A stretch of 64,000 nucleotides of DNA from Cephalopachus bancanus (GCA_027257055.1 JAPVLO010000083.1:1-64000); one strand, 5' to 3'; shown: positions 9,991 to 21,487, numbered from the stretch's first letter. Numbers and translations: made by a program. The notes: generated by a model from the sequence alone, not told the origin.

Positions 9991-11289
9991 CTTTGGGGAC
10001 CCTCTGCCACAATTTTCCTTGGTATTTTCTGGGGCTGGATTCCCCAGTGAGGTTTATTTTTCAGTGATTCCTGATATTCTACACTTCGGATTGCTCCCAT
10101 TGCTTGCAATATGCTTCTGTTCTTGTGAAACTGCCCAAAACTAGGGTAATGAAAATGTTTAAAAAAGATCTTTCTTATAGAGGCTGGGCGGTCAGAGAGG
10201 AGAGTTGAGTGAGGGCAGTGAAGGGAGACTGGCTTTTTACTCTGCACACTTCTGTAATGTTGGAATATTTTATGATGCGAGCATATTCGTGCATTATTTT
10301 TTTATAATCGAGAAGGAAAGAAGCAGCTTTCTAGGCAAATATGCAAAAACAATGTAGAAAGAGCCACAATGCAATATAAGTTCTATTTTTATAATATGTT
10401 TATAGTAATTTGAAGAGAAAGATCTCTGTTGAGAGGGGAAAAAAAGACCAAGTTTTCATTATATGGATATTTGCTTCTTTGTCCCTCACACCCTACACAT
10501 AGAGACACAAACAAAAGCCGCTCATTGTTTCCCCCGATGGAACAACGATGACTAAGTGGCTGAATAAATCATCCAGGGTTACCAAAACTTCATTCCCAGT
10601 CACTTGACACCATTTAGGGAGTACTATGTGGGAAATGTGCAGCTGTTAAAGTCCCTACCACCCCCACGTAAGAATTAGGGGATTTCAGGAACAGGAAAGT
10701 AAATACAGCAGTCTCTAAATGAAATATGGGTGTTTCATTGCGACAGTTTATCCCATTAATTTGAGGGTGAAAATATACTTCCCTCCTCCTTCGCCATAAC
10801 TCTGGCACAGACTTTTTCCTAATAAACTGAAGGCAAAAAGAAAATTCTAGAGTTTGATTTGCAAAGTAGAACCCGATAAATTCATTCACAGTCCTGTAAG
10901 CAGCTCTAAAGTTTGTACCGGTAAGCTGAAGTGCTGTGGGGTTAATTTCTCAGAGATGAGTACATGTTTAATAACCTCGCCTGATGATTCAGTATCTGCT
11001 GAGAAGCGTTTACCACAGAGAAACAAGACAATAGAGACTGGGCATGACACTTTCGCCTCTCCTATTACAGTACTCACACTCCTTTGAAACCGGACAAATA
11101 CCAATGTATTGTGAAAGCTCTGTTTATTCTTGTTATTATGGCAAAAATTCCCTTGTTAGCTGGCAAGAGTACCTCAAACCTCTTTTCAGCCTCTGGAAGT
11201 TGGTACCCTACTTCCCCTTGCTCATACCACCTGAATAACCAGGGATGCCTCCGTGTTCATCAGTGCTTCCTTCGTGGGGCAAATATTCT
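9991..11289. other. No gene recognised
   Basis: About 1.3 kb without Alu. Opposing short open frames (9837-10247 minus, 10614-11104 both strands) have no recognisable domain or splice sites. The lack of repeats makes it a place to look for conserved non-coding DNA. Confidence 0.5.
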
Positions 11290-11430
11290 ATAAATATCCA
11301 TCCATATACATATGCATACATATATACATAAGTAGGTGCATAAATGTATATTCATGTACATACTTATATATGTATATATATGTGTATATCTATATGTGTA
11401 TATATACATGTATATATATATATATATGCA
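11290..11430. repeat. AT-rich imperfect (TA)/(TATG) repeat
   Basis: Alternating TATA, TATG and TACA runs over about 140 bp. Confidence 0.9.
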
Positions 11431-11502
11431 TGTAGTGTCATATGCTACATAATGACATTTCAGTCAACCGCAAACCCCATATCTAACGGTGGTCCCATAA
11501 GA

Positions 11503-11799
11503 TTTTTTTTTTTTTTTTGAGTCGGAGTCTCATTCTGTTGCCCAGGCTGCAGTGCAGTGGCATACTCATGGCCACCATAGCCTCCACTTGCTGGGTTCTG
11601 GTGATTCTTATACCTCAGCCTTCCAAGTAGCTGGAACTACAGGTGCCTGCCACCACGCCCAGCTAATTTTTTGATTTATTGTAGGGATGAGGTCTCCCCA
11701 AGTTGCCCAGACTGGTCTCGAACCCCGGACTCAGGCAGTCCTCTCACCTCGGCCTCCCAGAGTTCTGGGATTACAGACTTGAGCCACAGTGCTCGGCCA
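11503..11799 (-). mobile_element. Alu dimer in DNA transposon
   Basis: Inserted in AAGATTTT, which recurs after it. Confidence 0.9.
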
Positions 11800-11802
11800 A
11801 GA

Positions 11803-12102
11803 TTTTTTTTTTTTTGAGTTGGACTCTCACTCTGTCACCCAGGCTGGAGTGCTGTGGCATGCTGCTCATGGTCACCGCAGGTTCGACCTGCTGGGTTCAG
11901 GCATTCCTCTCGCCTCAGCCTTCCAGGTAGCTTGGACTACAGGTGCGTGCGCTACCATGCCCGGCTTAATTTTTGATTTATTGTAGATACGAGGTCTCAA
12001 CAAGTTGCCCAGCCTGGTCTCGAACCCCTGAGCTCAGGGAATCCTCTCGCCTTGGTCTCTCAAAGTGCTGGAATTACAGGCTTGACCCACTGCACCTGGC
12101 CT
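11803..12102 (-). mobile_element. Alu dimer in DNA transposon
   Basis: Second insertion at the same AAGATTTT site. Confidence 0.9.
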
Positions 12103-12375
12103 GACCAAGATTTTGATACTATATTTTTCATTTACCTTTTGTATGTTTAGACATATTTGTATACACAAATACCACTTTGTTACAACTGCCTACAGTATTC
12201 AGTACAGTAACATGCTGTATAGTTTATAGCCTAGGAGTAAGAGGCTAGACCATATAGACTAGGTGTATAGTAGGCTATACCATTTAGGTTTGTGTAAGTA
12301 TACTCTATGATGTTTATACGAAGATCACCTAATCATCTATTTCATAGAATGTATCTTTATCATTAAGCAATGCAT

Positions 12376-12378
<3 letters not shown>

Positions 12379-12454
<76 letters not shown>
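12379..12454. repeat. (TG)n(TA)n microsatellite
   Basis: About 20 TG units followed by about 18 TA units, at the right edge of the DNA transposon. Confidence 0.97.
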
Positions 12455-12457
<3 letters not shown>

Positions 12458-12480
12458 ATGTGTCTTCAGAAACTGAGGGC

Positions 12481-12775
12481 AGTCTGGGCGTGGTGGCTCA
12501 AGCTTGTAATTCCAGCACTTTGGGAGGCTGAGGTGAGAGGATTGCCTGAGTCCGGGGGCTCGAGACAAGCCAGGGCAACATGATGAGACCTCATCTCTAC
12601 AATAAACCAAAAAATTAGCTGGGAGTGGTGGCACGTGCCTGTAGTTCCAGTTGCCTGGAAGGCTGAGGCGGAAGGATCCCCTGAGTCCAGCAGCAGGTCG
12701 AGGCTGCAGTGGCCGTGAGCATGACATTGCACTCCAGCCTGGGTGACAGAGTGAGACTCCAAACTCAAAAAAAAA
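12481..12775 (+). mobile_element. Alu dimer
   Basis: GTCTGGGCGTGGTGGCTCAAGC start, A tail at 12767. Confidence 0.9.
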
Positions 12776-13620
12776 TCTAATGATATGAATAAGAGCTATT
12801 TAACAAGTTGAATCATAATGCTATATTCACTGATTTGATATTTTTACTCCATTTGCTTGGCTCTTAAGGCTTTTGGGTAACCGTATTTTTTAGGGAGTTT
12901 CTTAATGTATTGATTTCGTTGGCCTCTTTTTTTAAAAACAGTACAGAAATGTATTATTTCACATGACAAGAAGTATAGCAGTGGGGCGGTTTAGTAGTTT
13001 GTTAATTCAGTGGCTCAGTGTTGTCAAGGACACAGATTCTTTCCATTTGTTCCCTGGTCATCCCTACCAAATTGGCTTTTGTCCTCCGGTTTGTCCCTCC
13101 ACAGTCTCCTTGGCAACTTCTCTTCCTGATGATTATTCTTGGATAATAACAGTTCCTGGTACCTGCCCCTATTTTCTTACCTAAAGGAGTCTTGCCTCAG
13201 GAGATCTGAAGTGTGGGGCTTTGTGCTTCCACCCAACCCCTCCGGAAGGTTATCTGATCTGACTCCAGCTGGCAGAGCTACGGGCACCAGGGCCTCTCTC
13301 TTGGCCTGGTCTTGAGAATTAACTCACATCTTGAATGAAAAATCATAAGCAGCTCAGGCGTGGGATTCATTGTTTGTTTCTCATTACCTATGTCCCCTCT
13401 CGTTCCTTGCCTCCTAGGACATCCCACCTCCTGGTTTTTCTGGGTCTCCATTGTGTCCTGCCGCTTCTTCTCTGGCTTGGAAGTCTCTCAAGGTTCAGAC
13501 CAGCCCTTCTCACAGAATATGCCCCCGTCTGGGAAATCACCCATTCTGTGGCTTCCCCTCTCGCCTCTCTGTAGGTGACTTTCTTTACCTTACCTAGGGA
13601 GAGACTCAGTCACAGCTTGG
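12776..13620. other. No gene recognised
   Basis: Single-copy DNA. 12960-13130 (CAGTGGCTCAGTGTTGTCAAGG) has the feel of a diverged old repeat. Open frames near 13335-13578 are short and domain-free. Confidence 0.5.
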
Positions 13621-13621
13621 A

Positions 13622-13917
13622 TTTTTTTTTTTTTTGAGTTGTCATCTCACTCTGTTGCCCAGGCTGGAGTGCAGTGGCATGCTCACGGCCACTGCAGCCT
13701 CGACCTGCTGGACTCAGGTAATCCTTTCGCCTCAGCCTTCCAAGTAGCCGGAACTACAGGTACACGCTACCACACCTGGTTAATTTTTTGATTTATTGTA
13801 GAGATGAGGTCTCACCAAGTTGCCCAGGCTGTTCTTGAACCCATGGGTTCAGGCAGTCCTCTCACCTGGGCCTCCCACAGTGCTAAGATTACGGGCTTGA
13901 GTCACTATGCCTGGCCC
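13622..13917 (-). mobile_element. Alu dimer with TSD
   Basis: CAGCTTGGAT repeated at 13613 and 13918. Confidence 0.92.
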
Positions 13918-14116
13918 AGCTTGGATATTCATGTCACTACTTTGAACTGAATGTACCCTAAACTCAATGCCCCCTTCCTTCCCTGCCTAGATCTGTCACT
14001 GAGTGTATACTGTTAACATTATTACTCTATTCAAAGATTGTTTAAATCTAAGAACTGAAAAAATAGTGGGAGTATATTCAGTGCAAACCACATTTTTTAA
14101 AAAGGTGAATCAAATA

Positions 14117-14207
14117 CAGGGTGACCACTTTGGGTCTCCTCCTGTTCTGGGAGCTTTTCTGTCCGCTCAATAAATCTTGCTTTCTAAAAAATAGATAAAC
14201 AAATAAT
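14117..14207 (+). mobile_element. Short LTR-R-like retroposon, copy B, with TSD
   Basis: Same unit as copy A, with AATAAA at 14169-14174, about 11 nt, then an A-rich tail (14186-14207). It is flanked by AAAAAGGTGAATCAAATA (14099-14116) and AAAAAGTGGATCAAATA (14208-14224), a diverged TSD. TSD plus tail indicates L1-type retroposition of a short polyadenylated RNA. Confidence 0.7.
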
Positions 14208-14459
14208 AAAAAGTGGATCAAATATAAAGAGAAAATTTGCTGAGGCCTGTATTTAGTTATGAGACCCATTGAAGTAAATAAAATTAATAAGAAAGCCACA
14301 GCTCTATCTCTGAAGAGGAAAGGACTGAGTTTCAGAAACTGTCTGGCTAAGATATGACAATTAACACAATGTGTGATTTTTTTTTTTTCTTTTTCTTTTT
14401 GGACTCTGGGTTCAAAGAAAAAAAAAACCCACAAAAGATCAAAAGATATTATTATTATT

Positions 14460-14795
14460 ATCAAAAGCTAATTGGGAAACTCTGAATATGGACTGTATTA
14501 GATACTACTATTGTATTTAGGTAAATTTCCTGAGTGAGATGCTTATTTCATGGTTGTATAGGAGGAATGTCCTTGTTCTTAGAAGATACACACTGAATTA
14601 TTTGCAGATGAAGTGTCACAGTGTCTATAATGAACTCTTAAATGGTTCAACATCAAAATTTTAAAAATGGAAAGTAAATGCAGTGAAACTTTGTTGCTAA
14701 TTCAAAGCAAACGACATAGGGTATTTGTTGTACTATCTGCAACCATTCTATATGTTTGACATTTTCCAAAATAAAAAATTGGGAAAAACATGACA
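14460..14795 (+). mobile_element. L1M-like 3' end
   Basis: Ends TATGTTTGACATTTTCCAAAATAAAAAATTGGG, a pattern seen at the end of old L1M elements. The 5' part is diverged. Confidence 0.5.
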
Positions 14796-14949
14796 GGTGT
14801 AGAAAATCTTCTGACCCAAGAACTGACTCTGTGTGTGTGCGCATGCGTGTGTAGGGGGTTAACATGGTTTACATTTATATTTAGAAACTTTGGCGGTATG
14901 ATCATTCAAGAAAGCGGATGAAATCATTGGCTATTTAAAGTCTCCACGA

Positions 14950-15249
14950 GCCGGGCTCGCCTCAGCCTGTAATTCCGCGCCTTTGGGAGGCTGAGGTGAG
15001 TGGATTGCCTGAGCCGGCGGGTTAGAGACCCGCCTGGGCAGGCGAGACCTCATCTCTACAATAAATTTAAAAAATCAGCCGGGCGTGGTAGCGCGTGCCT
15101 GTAATTCCGGCTATTCGGAAGGCTGAGGCGGAAGGATGGCCGGAGCCCAGCAGGTCAAGGCTGCGGTGGCCGGGAGCGGCCACTGCACTCCAGTCTGGGT
15201 GACAGAGTGAGACTCCAACTCAAAAAAACAAACAAACAAACAAACAAAT
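14950..15249 (+). mobile_element. Alu dimer with TSD
   Basis: Tail (AAAC)n. TSD AAAGTCTCCACGA against AAAGTTTCCACGA. Confidence 0.93.
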
Positions 15250-15251
15250 AA

Positions 15252-15512
15252 AGTTTCCACGAGCAGTCCAGTGACTGGTTAGTGATGCTGCTTCCTGAAG
15301 ACAGCGACTGCTTCTAGCCCCCTCTGAAGGCTCTGGCACTTGCACAGGGCCTGTTTGCTGGGGATGTCATCGTGCCCTGTTCGCTGACTGCAGTCATTAT
15401 GCAGTGGTTCTGCTCAGATATAGACATGGTTTGCTTGTTTCCATCTCTTGGGTTGGGTCATCATGGGAGGTGAGAAGTAACATGTTGGTCCTGATGATTG
15501 CGGGTCTAGACT
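15252..15512. other. No gene recognised
   Basis: Short unique stretch, nothing identified. Confidence 0.6.
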
Positions 15513-15806
15513 TTATTTATTTTTGAGTTGGAGTCTCACTCCATCGCTGAGGCTGGAGTGCAGTGGCATGCTCGCAGAAACCTCAACATTGACTCACTGG
15601 GTCAGGCGATCCTTCTGCTTCAGCCTTCCAAGGAACTGGAACTATAGGCACACGCTACCATGCCTGGCTAATTTTTTTTTTTTATATTGTAGAGATGAGG
15701 TCTCACCAGATTGCTCAGACTGGTCTCAAACTCGTAGGCTCAGGCAATCCTCTCACCTCAACCTCCCAAATTACTGGGATTATAGGCATGATCCACTGAG
15801 CCTGGC
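15513..15806 (-). mobile_element. Alu dimer
   Basis: Reverse strand, moderately diverged. Confidence 0.9.
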
Positions 15807-15943
15807 CATTTAAAAAAATTTTTATTGTACAGACCAGGTGTTCCCAAATTGCCCAGCTGGTCTCGAACCCGCAGGGTCAGGCAATTCATTCACCTTAGCC
15901 TCCCAAAGTGCTGGGATTATAGGCTGAACCACGGAGCCCGCCT
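15807..15943 (-). mobile_element. Alu left monomer or arm
   Basis: TTATTGTACAGACCAGG to GGAGCCCGCC, left arm only. Confidence 0.8.
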
Positions 15944-15949
15944 GGTCTA

Positions 15950-16135
15950 GACTTTTACATACATCATCTCATTGCCTCAGCACAGTCTGCTGGTAAAGGA
16001 GGAATTATCATCCCCATCTATGAATGAGAAAAAGATGCTCAACTGTAGTTAATTTTCAGCCAGAGTCACAAAACTGCTAAGTGGTAGGTGGAACTGGGAT
16101 TCAAACTAGGTCTTTCCACTATAGAAAGCCTGACA
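15950..16135 (-). mobile_element. MIR relic, reverse strand
   Basis: TTTACATACATCATCTCATTGCC, ATCATCCCCATCTATGAATGAG, TGCTAAGTGGTAGGTGGAACTGGGATTCAAAC: a clear inverted MIR. Confidence 0.8.
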
Positions 16136-16349
16136 CAAAGTTGGTATAGCTGACAAAACACTGCCCTGACTGAAACATGACCTGCAAATCGCAGACAGTT
16201 TTGGAACCAGACTTGCCAATTTGCTATGGAGAAGCTGAGCTCCTCCAGGTTGTCCAGATCCCACTGCTGCCCACTATGTTGTTAACAAAAGTCAAGTCAA
16301 ACAGTTTGGCTGCATTATTTTTTGCTTGTTATCACTGTATTAAAGAGTT

Positions 16350-16486
16350 GTGGCCAGCACGGTGGCTCACACCTATAATCTCAGCACCTTGGGAGGCCAA
16401 GATGAGAGAATTGCCTGAACCCGCTGGTTGGAGACAAGCCTGGGCAATTAGAAGTGACCTCATCTCTACAATAAATCAAAAAATTA
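16350..16486 (+). mobile_element. Alu left monomer
   Basis: Left arm ending in the AAATCAAAAAATTA linker, then a full Alu. Confidence 0.85.
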
Positions 16487-16487
16487 A

Positions 16488-16782
16488 GCCGGGCTCGGTG
16501 GCTCAGCCTGTAATCCCACGCCTTTGGAAGGCTGAGGTGAGTGGATTGCCTGAGTCCGCGGGTTCGAGACCTGCCTGGGCAACCTGGCGAGACCTCATCT
16601 CTACAATAAACCAAAAATCAGCCGGGTGTGGTAGTGCGCACTTGTAGTTCCAGCTACTTGGAAGGCTGAGGCGGAAGGATCACTAGAGCCCAGCAGGCCG
16701 AGGCTGCGGTGGCCGGGAGCGGCCACTGGACTCCAGTCTGAGTGACAGAGTGAGATTCCAACTAAAAAAAAAAGAAAAAAAG
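16488..16782 (+). mobile_element. Alu dimer
   Basis: Inserted at the linker of the preceding arm. Confidence 0.92.
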
Positions 16783-16786
16783 GAAT

Positions 16787-16912
16787 GGGTCAAATACAAT
16801 GGCTCATGCCTGTAATCCCAATGTGTTGGGAGGTCGAGGTGGGCGAATCACTTGATCCTAGGAGTTTGAGACTAGCCTGGGCAACATAGCTAGACCCTGT
16901 CTCTATTTTTAA
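16787..16912 (+). mobile_element. Alu left monomer, old
   Basis: AATACAATGGCTCATGCC to CTGTCTCTATTTTTAAA, diverged. Confidence 0.75.
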
Positions 16913-16924
16913 AGGAGAGAGTGA

Positions 16925-17211
16925 GGCCGGGCTCGGTAGCTCAGCCTGTAATCCTGAGCTTTGGGAGGCCAAGGTGAGTGAATTGCCTGAGCCCACGGGT
17001 TTGAGACCCACCTGGGCAACTTGGCAAGACCTCATCTCTACAGTAAATCAAAAAATCAGCCGGGCGTGATAGCACGCTCCTGTAGTTCCAGCTACTTGGA
17101 AGGCTGAGGCGGAAGGATCGTCAGAGCCCAGTAGGTCGAGGCTGCGGTGGCCGGGAGCGGCCGCTGCACTCCAGTCTGGGCGACAGGGTGAAACTTCAAC
17201 TCAAAAAAAAA
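16925..17211 (+). mobile_element. Alu dimer with TSD
   Basis: GAGAGAGTGA on both sides. Confidence 0.92.
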
Positions 17212-17221
17212 AAGAGAGAGT

Positions 17222-17735
17222 GATGACTCTGGAGTCAAGACTGCTTGGATTTGAATTCTGTCTGCTAGTCATGTAACTTCGGGCAAGTTATTTAACCTCT
17301 AAGCTATAGTTTCTATTCTTTTTTTTCTTTTTTTTTTGAGTTGGAGTCCCACTCTGTCACCTGGACTGAGTGCAGTGGCCGCTCCCAGCCACTGCAGCCT
17401 CGACCTGCTGGTCTCCGGCGATCCTTCCGCCTCAGCCTTCCAAGTAGCTGGAACTACAGGCGCGCGCTACCACGCCCGGCTCATTTTTTTGACTTGTTGT
17501 AGAGATGAGTTCTCACCAAGTTGCCCAGGCGGGTCTCAAACCCGTGGGCTTAGGCAATCCACTCACCTCAGCCTTCCAAAGCGCTGGGATTACAAGCTGA
17601 GCCACCGAGCCCGGCTAGTTTCTATTCTTAAACTGAGTAGTAGTAGCACTACTACTAGGCTTGCTTTGGGGATAAAATGAGATCATCTATATGAGGTATC
17701 CATAGTAAGTGTTCGATAAAAGGTAGCTGTTCCCA
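17222..17735 (+). mobile_element. MIR split by an Alu
   Basis: 17222-17320 (GACTCTGGAGTCAAGACTGC, GGCAAGTTATTTAACCTCTAAGC) and 17616-17735 (AAAATGAGATCATC, AAGTGTTCGATAAA) are the two halves. Confidence 0.8.
17321..17615 (-). mobile_element. Alu dimer inside MIR, perfect TSD
   Basis: TSD TAGTTTCTATTCTT at 17307-17320 and 17616-17629. Confidence 0.95.
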
Positions 17736-17990
17736 CGCCTTTGGGAGGCCGAGGTGAGTGGATTGCCTGAGCCCGCGGGTTCGAGACCCACCTGGGCAGC
17801 GAGACCTCATCTCTACAATAAATCAAAAATCAGCTGGGTGTGGTAGTGCGCACCTGTAATTCCGGCTACTCGGAAGGCTGAGGTGGAAGGATCACTTGAG
17901 CCCAGAAGTTCAAGGCCGCAGTGAGCTATTATCATGCCACTGTACTCCAGCCTGGGCAAAAGAGCAGGTACCTGTCTCAGAGGGAAAAAA
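17736..17990 (+). mobile_element. Alu, 5'-truncated
   Basis: Begins at CACGCCTTTGGGAGG. The end of the right arm is diverged. Confidence 0.85.
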
Positions 17991-18149
17991 TGGCTAACAA
18001 TATAATATAGGCTGTGTTTTAGCTGCATAAGGGTTATGCACCACAAAAAGTCCTCCAGCTGCCATAGGGGAAAAACTCCCACTGAATACTTAAACATAGA
18101 AACCTAGCCTGATGCATCCGACTGGATTTGCTTTTCTTGTGTCTGGGAG

Positions 18150-18232
18150 AGAAACAATGCACGTGGGGCTCAGTGCTGTGTCTGGCACATACAAAGTATT
18201 TGATAAATATCTGCTAAATAAATGACTGAAAT
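18150..18232 (+). mobile_element. MIR/L2 3' end
   Basis: GTGTCTGGCACATACAAAGTATTTGATAAATATC, the common 3' motif. Confidence 0.55.
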
Positions 18233-18379
18233 TGTCTGCTTTTCTTTGGCTTCTGATCATGTTGCCCACATTTTATATTAGGATTCTCATTCTTCCATGG
18301 ACAGATTTCAGTTCCTCTGTGTCGGCGATGGACAATGCTGTAGGTGAGCAAAGAAGAGGGATGTTTAAAATTCAGCCCT

Positions 18380-18685
18380 GCCGGGCTTGGTGGCTCAGCC
18401 TGTAATCCCACGCCTTGGGAGGCTGAGGTGAGTGAATTGCCTGAGCCCGTGGGTTCAAGACCCGCCTGGGCAACTTGGTGAGACCTCATCTCCATAATAA
18501 ATAAAAAAATTAGCTGGACGTGGTAGCGCGCGCCTGTAGTTCCAGCTACTCAGAAGGCTGAGGCGGAAGGATCGCCGGAGCCCAGCAGGTCGAGGCTGCG
18601 GTGGCCGGGAGCGGCCACGGCACCCCAGTCTGGGCGACAGAGGGAGACTCCAACTAAAAAATAAATAAATAAATAAAAATAAATA
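18380..18685 (+). mobile_element. Alu dimer with TSD
   Basis: AAAATTCAGCCC before and after. Tail (AAAT)n. Confidence 0.92.
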
Positions 18686-18698
18686 AAATTCAGCCCAT

Positions 18699-18980
18699 GC
18701 TGGGCTCAGTAGCTCAAACCTGTAATCCCAGCACTTTGGGAGACCAAAGCGAGAGGATTGCCTGAGCTCAGGGGTTCAAGACCAGCCTGAGCAACATGGC
18801 AAGACCTTGTGTCTACAATAAATAAAAAAATTAGCCAGGCACGGTGGAACATGCCTGTGGTTCCAGCTACTTGGAAGGCTGAGGTGGAAGGATCACCTGA
18901 GCCCAGCAGGTGGAGGCTGCCGTGGCCATGACCGTGTCACTGCACTCCAACTTGGGCGACAGAGTGAGACTCTGACTCAA

Positions 18981-19011
<31 letters not shown>
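18699..19011 (+). mobile_element. Alu dimer, (AAT)n tail
   Basis: Sits directly after the TSD of the previous Alu. Confidence 0.9.
18978..19011. repeat. (AAT)n Alu tail
   Basis: About eleven AAT units as the tail of the Alu at 18699. Confidence 0.95.
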
Positions 19012-19223
19012 GTAATCAGCCCAATTAGAGAAAGGAGAAAATAAAGGTTTATGAACCACCAGAGTTATTTTATGCTAAAATATCATCCTAAGGTTTGAAC
19101 TCTGTGCAGGTCAATTCAATTCTCTTTATTCTGTGGCCACGGCATGTCCCAAACCTGTCTTAATCCTTTGTTAGTATTTGCATTGAGTGGGGGTAACAGA
19201 AGACACAGCAAGAGCAAATCTAG

Positions 19224-19504
19224 GCCAGGCTCGGTGGCTCAACCTGTAATCCCCAGCACTTTGGGATGTCGAGCCGAGTGGATTGCCTGAGCCCACAGGT
19301 TGGAGACCCACCCGGGCAAACTGGCGAGACCTCGTCTCTACAATAAAATAAAATATTAGCCAGGTGTGGTAGTGCTTGCCTGTAGTTCAGGCTACTTGGA
19401 CTGCTGAGGCAGAAGGATCGCCAGAGCCCAGCAGTTCTGGGCGATAGAGTGAGAGTGAGAGTGAGAATCTCAGAGTGAGATTCCAAGTCAAAAAAAAAAA
19501 AAAG
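19224..19504 (+). mobile_element. Alu with right-arm deletion
   Basis: The right arm lacks the middle, and GAGAGT-type repeats have grown at 19445-19475. Flanks AGAGCAAATCTA and AGAGGCAAATCTG. Confidence 0.88.
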
Positions 19505-19581
19505 AGGCAAATCTGTTACCAAATTTAGAGAAAAAAACAAACTCAAAGCACAGGTCTTTTTTTTCTCTCTCTCCTTTTTCT

Positions 19582-19874
19582 TTCTTTTTTTTTTTTTTTT
19601 GAGTTGGAGTCTCATTCTGTCGCCCAGACTGGAGTGCAGTGGCTGCTCCTGGCCACCGCAGCCTCGACCTGCTGGGCTCCCGCGATCCTTCCGCCTCAGC
19701 CTTCCAAGTAGCCGGAATTACAGGCATGCACTACCACGCCCCCGCTGATTTTTTGATTTATTGTAGAGATGAGGTCTCGCTGCACAGGTGGGTCTCGAAC
19801 CCGCAGGCTCAGGCAATCCACTCACCTCAGCCTCCCAAAGGCGTGGGATTACAGGCTGAGCCACTGAGCCTGGC
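19582..19874 (-). mobile_element. Alu dimer
   Basis: Near consensus, reverse strand. Confidence 0.93.
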
Positions 19875-19875
19875 A

Positions 19876-20309
19876 GGTTCTATTTCTTTATGATCAGTGA
19901 TATCATCTTTGAAAACAGAGGGGCAATGCTTTAATGCACTCAAAGACTGTGAAAGACTATGAAAAATGGGTTTCTCTGATAATTCCCTGACTAGAAGCAA
20001 AAGAAATATCCAAAGACTAAGTGAGACAGGGTACTCTATTGTAAAATCTAGAAACATAGGCTTAGATCCACCACAGTTCACATGAAAGTTCCTTTGTTCA
20101 AAACTTTTTCATTCAAATGCCTTCTGTGTACCACAAACCATTTTAGGTGCTGGATATTCATACTGGGGGCTGAAAAGAATGTGAGGCATGAAGAACATTA
20201 GGAGATAGTCAAAGGAGAAAGCTGCAAGAAATAACAGAAACCTTCTCTCAACCCTCCAAGGCCCTGGAGAGTACTGGTTGCTCTGTCTTCCTTAGCAGAT
20301 AAGCCTCTT
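19876..20309. other. No gene recognised
   Basis: Unique DNA. 20100-20200 (CTGTGTACCACAAACCATTTTAGGTGCTGG) may be an old L2/MIR-type scrap. Confidence 0.5.
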
Positions 20310-20478
20310 CATTTTTTTTTTTTTTTGAGTTGGAGTCTCACTCTGTCGCCCAGACTGGAGTGCAGTGACCACTCCTGGCCACCGCAGCCTCGACCTGCTG
20401 GGCTCGGTGATCCTTCCGCCTCAGCCTTCCAAGTAGCCAGAACTGCAGGCGTGCGCTACCATGCCTGGCTAATTTTTT

Positions 20479-20521
20479 GATTTATTTATTTATTTATTTA
20501 TTATTTATTTATTTATTTATT
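20479..20521. repeat. (TTTA)n at a nested Alu junction
   Basis: Tail of the inner Alu at 20524 within the outer Alu. Confidence 0.95.
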
Positions 20522-20523
20522 TT

Positions 20524-20798
20524 TGAGTTGGAGTCTCACTCTGTCGCCCAGACTGGAGTGCAGTGGCCGCTCCCGGCCACCGCAGCCTCAACCTGCTGGG
20601 CTCCGGCGATCCTTCCGCCTCAGCCTTCCAAGTAGCCGGAATTACAGGCATGCGCTACCATGCCCAGCTGATTTTTTGATTTATTGTAGAGATGAGGTCT
20701 CGCTGCCCATGCGGGTCTCGAACCCACGGGCTCAGGCAATCCACTCACCTCAGCCTCCCAAAGGCGCGGGATTACAGGCTGAGCCACCAAGCCCGGCT
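20524..20798 (-). mobile_element. Inner nested Alu
   Basis: Inserted at the TTTTTTGATTTATT linker of the outer Alu. Confidence 0.93.
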
Positions 20799-21189
20799 TA
20801 ATTTTTTGATTTATTGTAAAGATGAGGTCTCATCAAGTTGCCCAGGCGGGTCTCGAATCCGCGGGCTCAGGCAATCCACTCACCTCAGCCTCCCAAAGCC
20901 CGGGATTACAGGCTGAGCCACCAAGCCGGGTTTAGCAGATAAGCTTCTTAAAAGAATACCTGTTACTGTACAGAATTGACATTAAGCACTTAAAACTTTA
21001 TAGTCATTTGACATGGCCATGACATCCAAATCCAGAACTAGTGGACTTGACTGACTGAACAAAGTATAGACCAGTTTGATGGTTGTCCAACTTTAGGGGT
21101 GCGCTGACCTAATGCAAGTTGCCCACTATTTATGTATCATAGGACCCTGTTGTCAGTAGCCAAAGTAAAAATGTCAGCATTTTTCCAAT

Positions 21190-21487
21190 TTTTTTTTTTT
21201 TTTTTTTTTTGAGTTGGAGTCTCACTCTGCCAGCCAGACTAGAGTGCAGTGGCCACTCCCGGCCACCGCAGGCTTGACCTGATGGGCTCCAGTGATCCTT
21301 CCACCTCAGTTTTCCGAGTAGCTGGAACTACAGGTGCGCGCTACCACGCCTGGCTCATTTTGATTTATTGTAGAGATGAGGTCTCGCCAAGTTGCCCAGG
21401 CAGGTCTCGAACCCCTGTGCTCAGGCAATCCACTCACCTCAGCCTCCCAAAGGTGCGGGATTACAGGCCGAGCCACCGAGCCCAGCT
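21190..21487 (-). mobile_element. Alu dimer with TSD
   Basis: CATTTTTCCA on both sides. Confidence 0.92.

Larger units (their letters stand above)
11433..12378 (+). mobile_element. Old non-autonomous DNA transposon, interrupted by two Alus
   Basis: Unique arms 11433-11502 and 12103-12378 have inverted ends (GTCATATGCTACATAATGACA against TTATCATTAAGCAATGCATGA). Inside are runs such as GGCTATACCATTTAGGTTTGTG, familiar from a common mammalian MER-type element. The family is not named with confidence. Confidence 0.65.
20310..20932 (-). mobile_element. Outer Alu holding a nested Alu, with TSD
   Basis: Arms 20310-20478 and 20799-20932. TSD TAGCAGATAAGCCTCTT (20293-20309) and TAGCAGATAAGCTTCTT (20933-20949). 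Confidence 0.93.

Noticed and set aside
9837..11104. Overlapping frames of 72-136 codons on both strands
   Set aside because: No domain, no splice or codon signal, and mutually overlapping.
19220..19727. Lys/Glu-rich frames near 19.5 kb
   Set aside because: Poly(A) and poly(T) tracts of two facing Alus.
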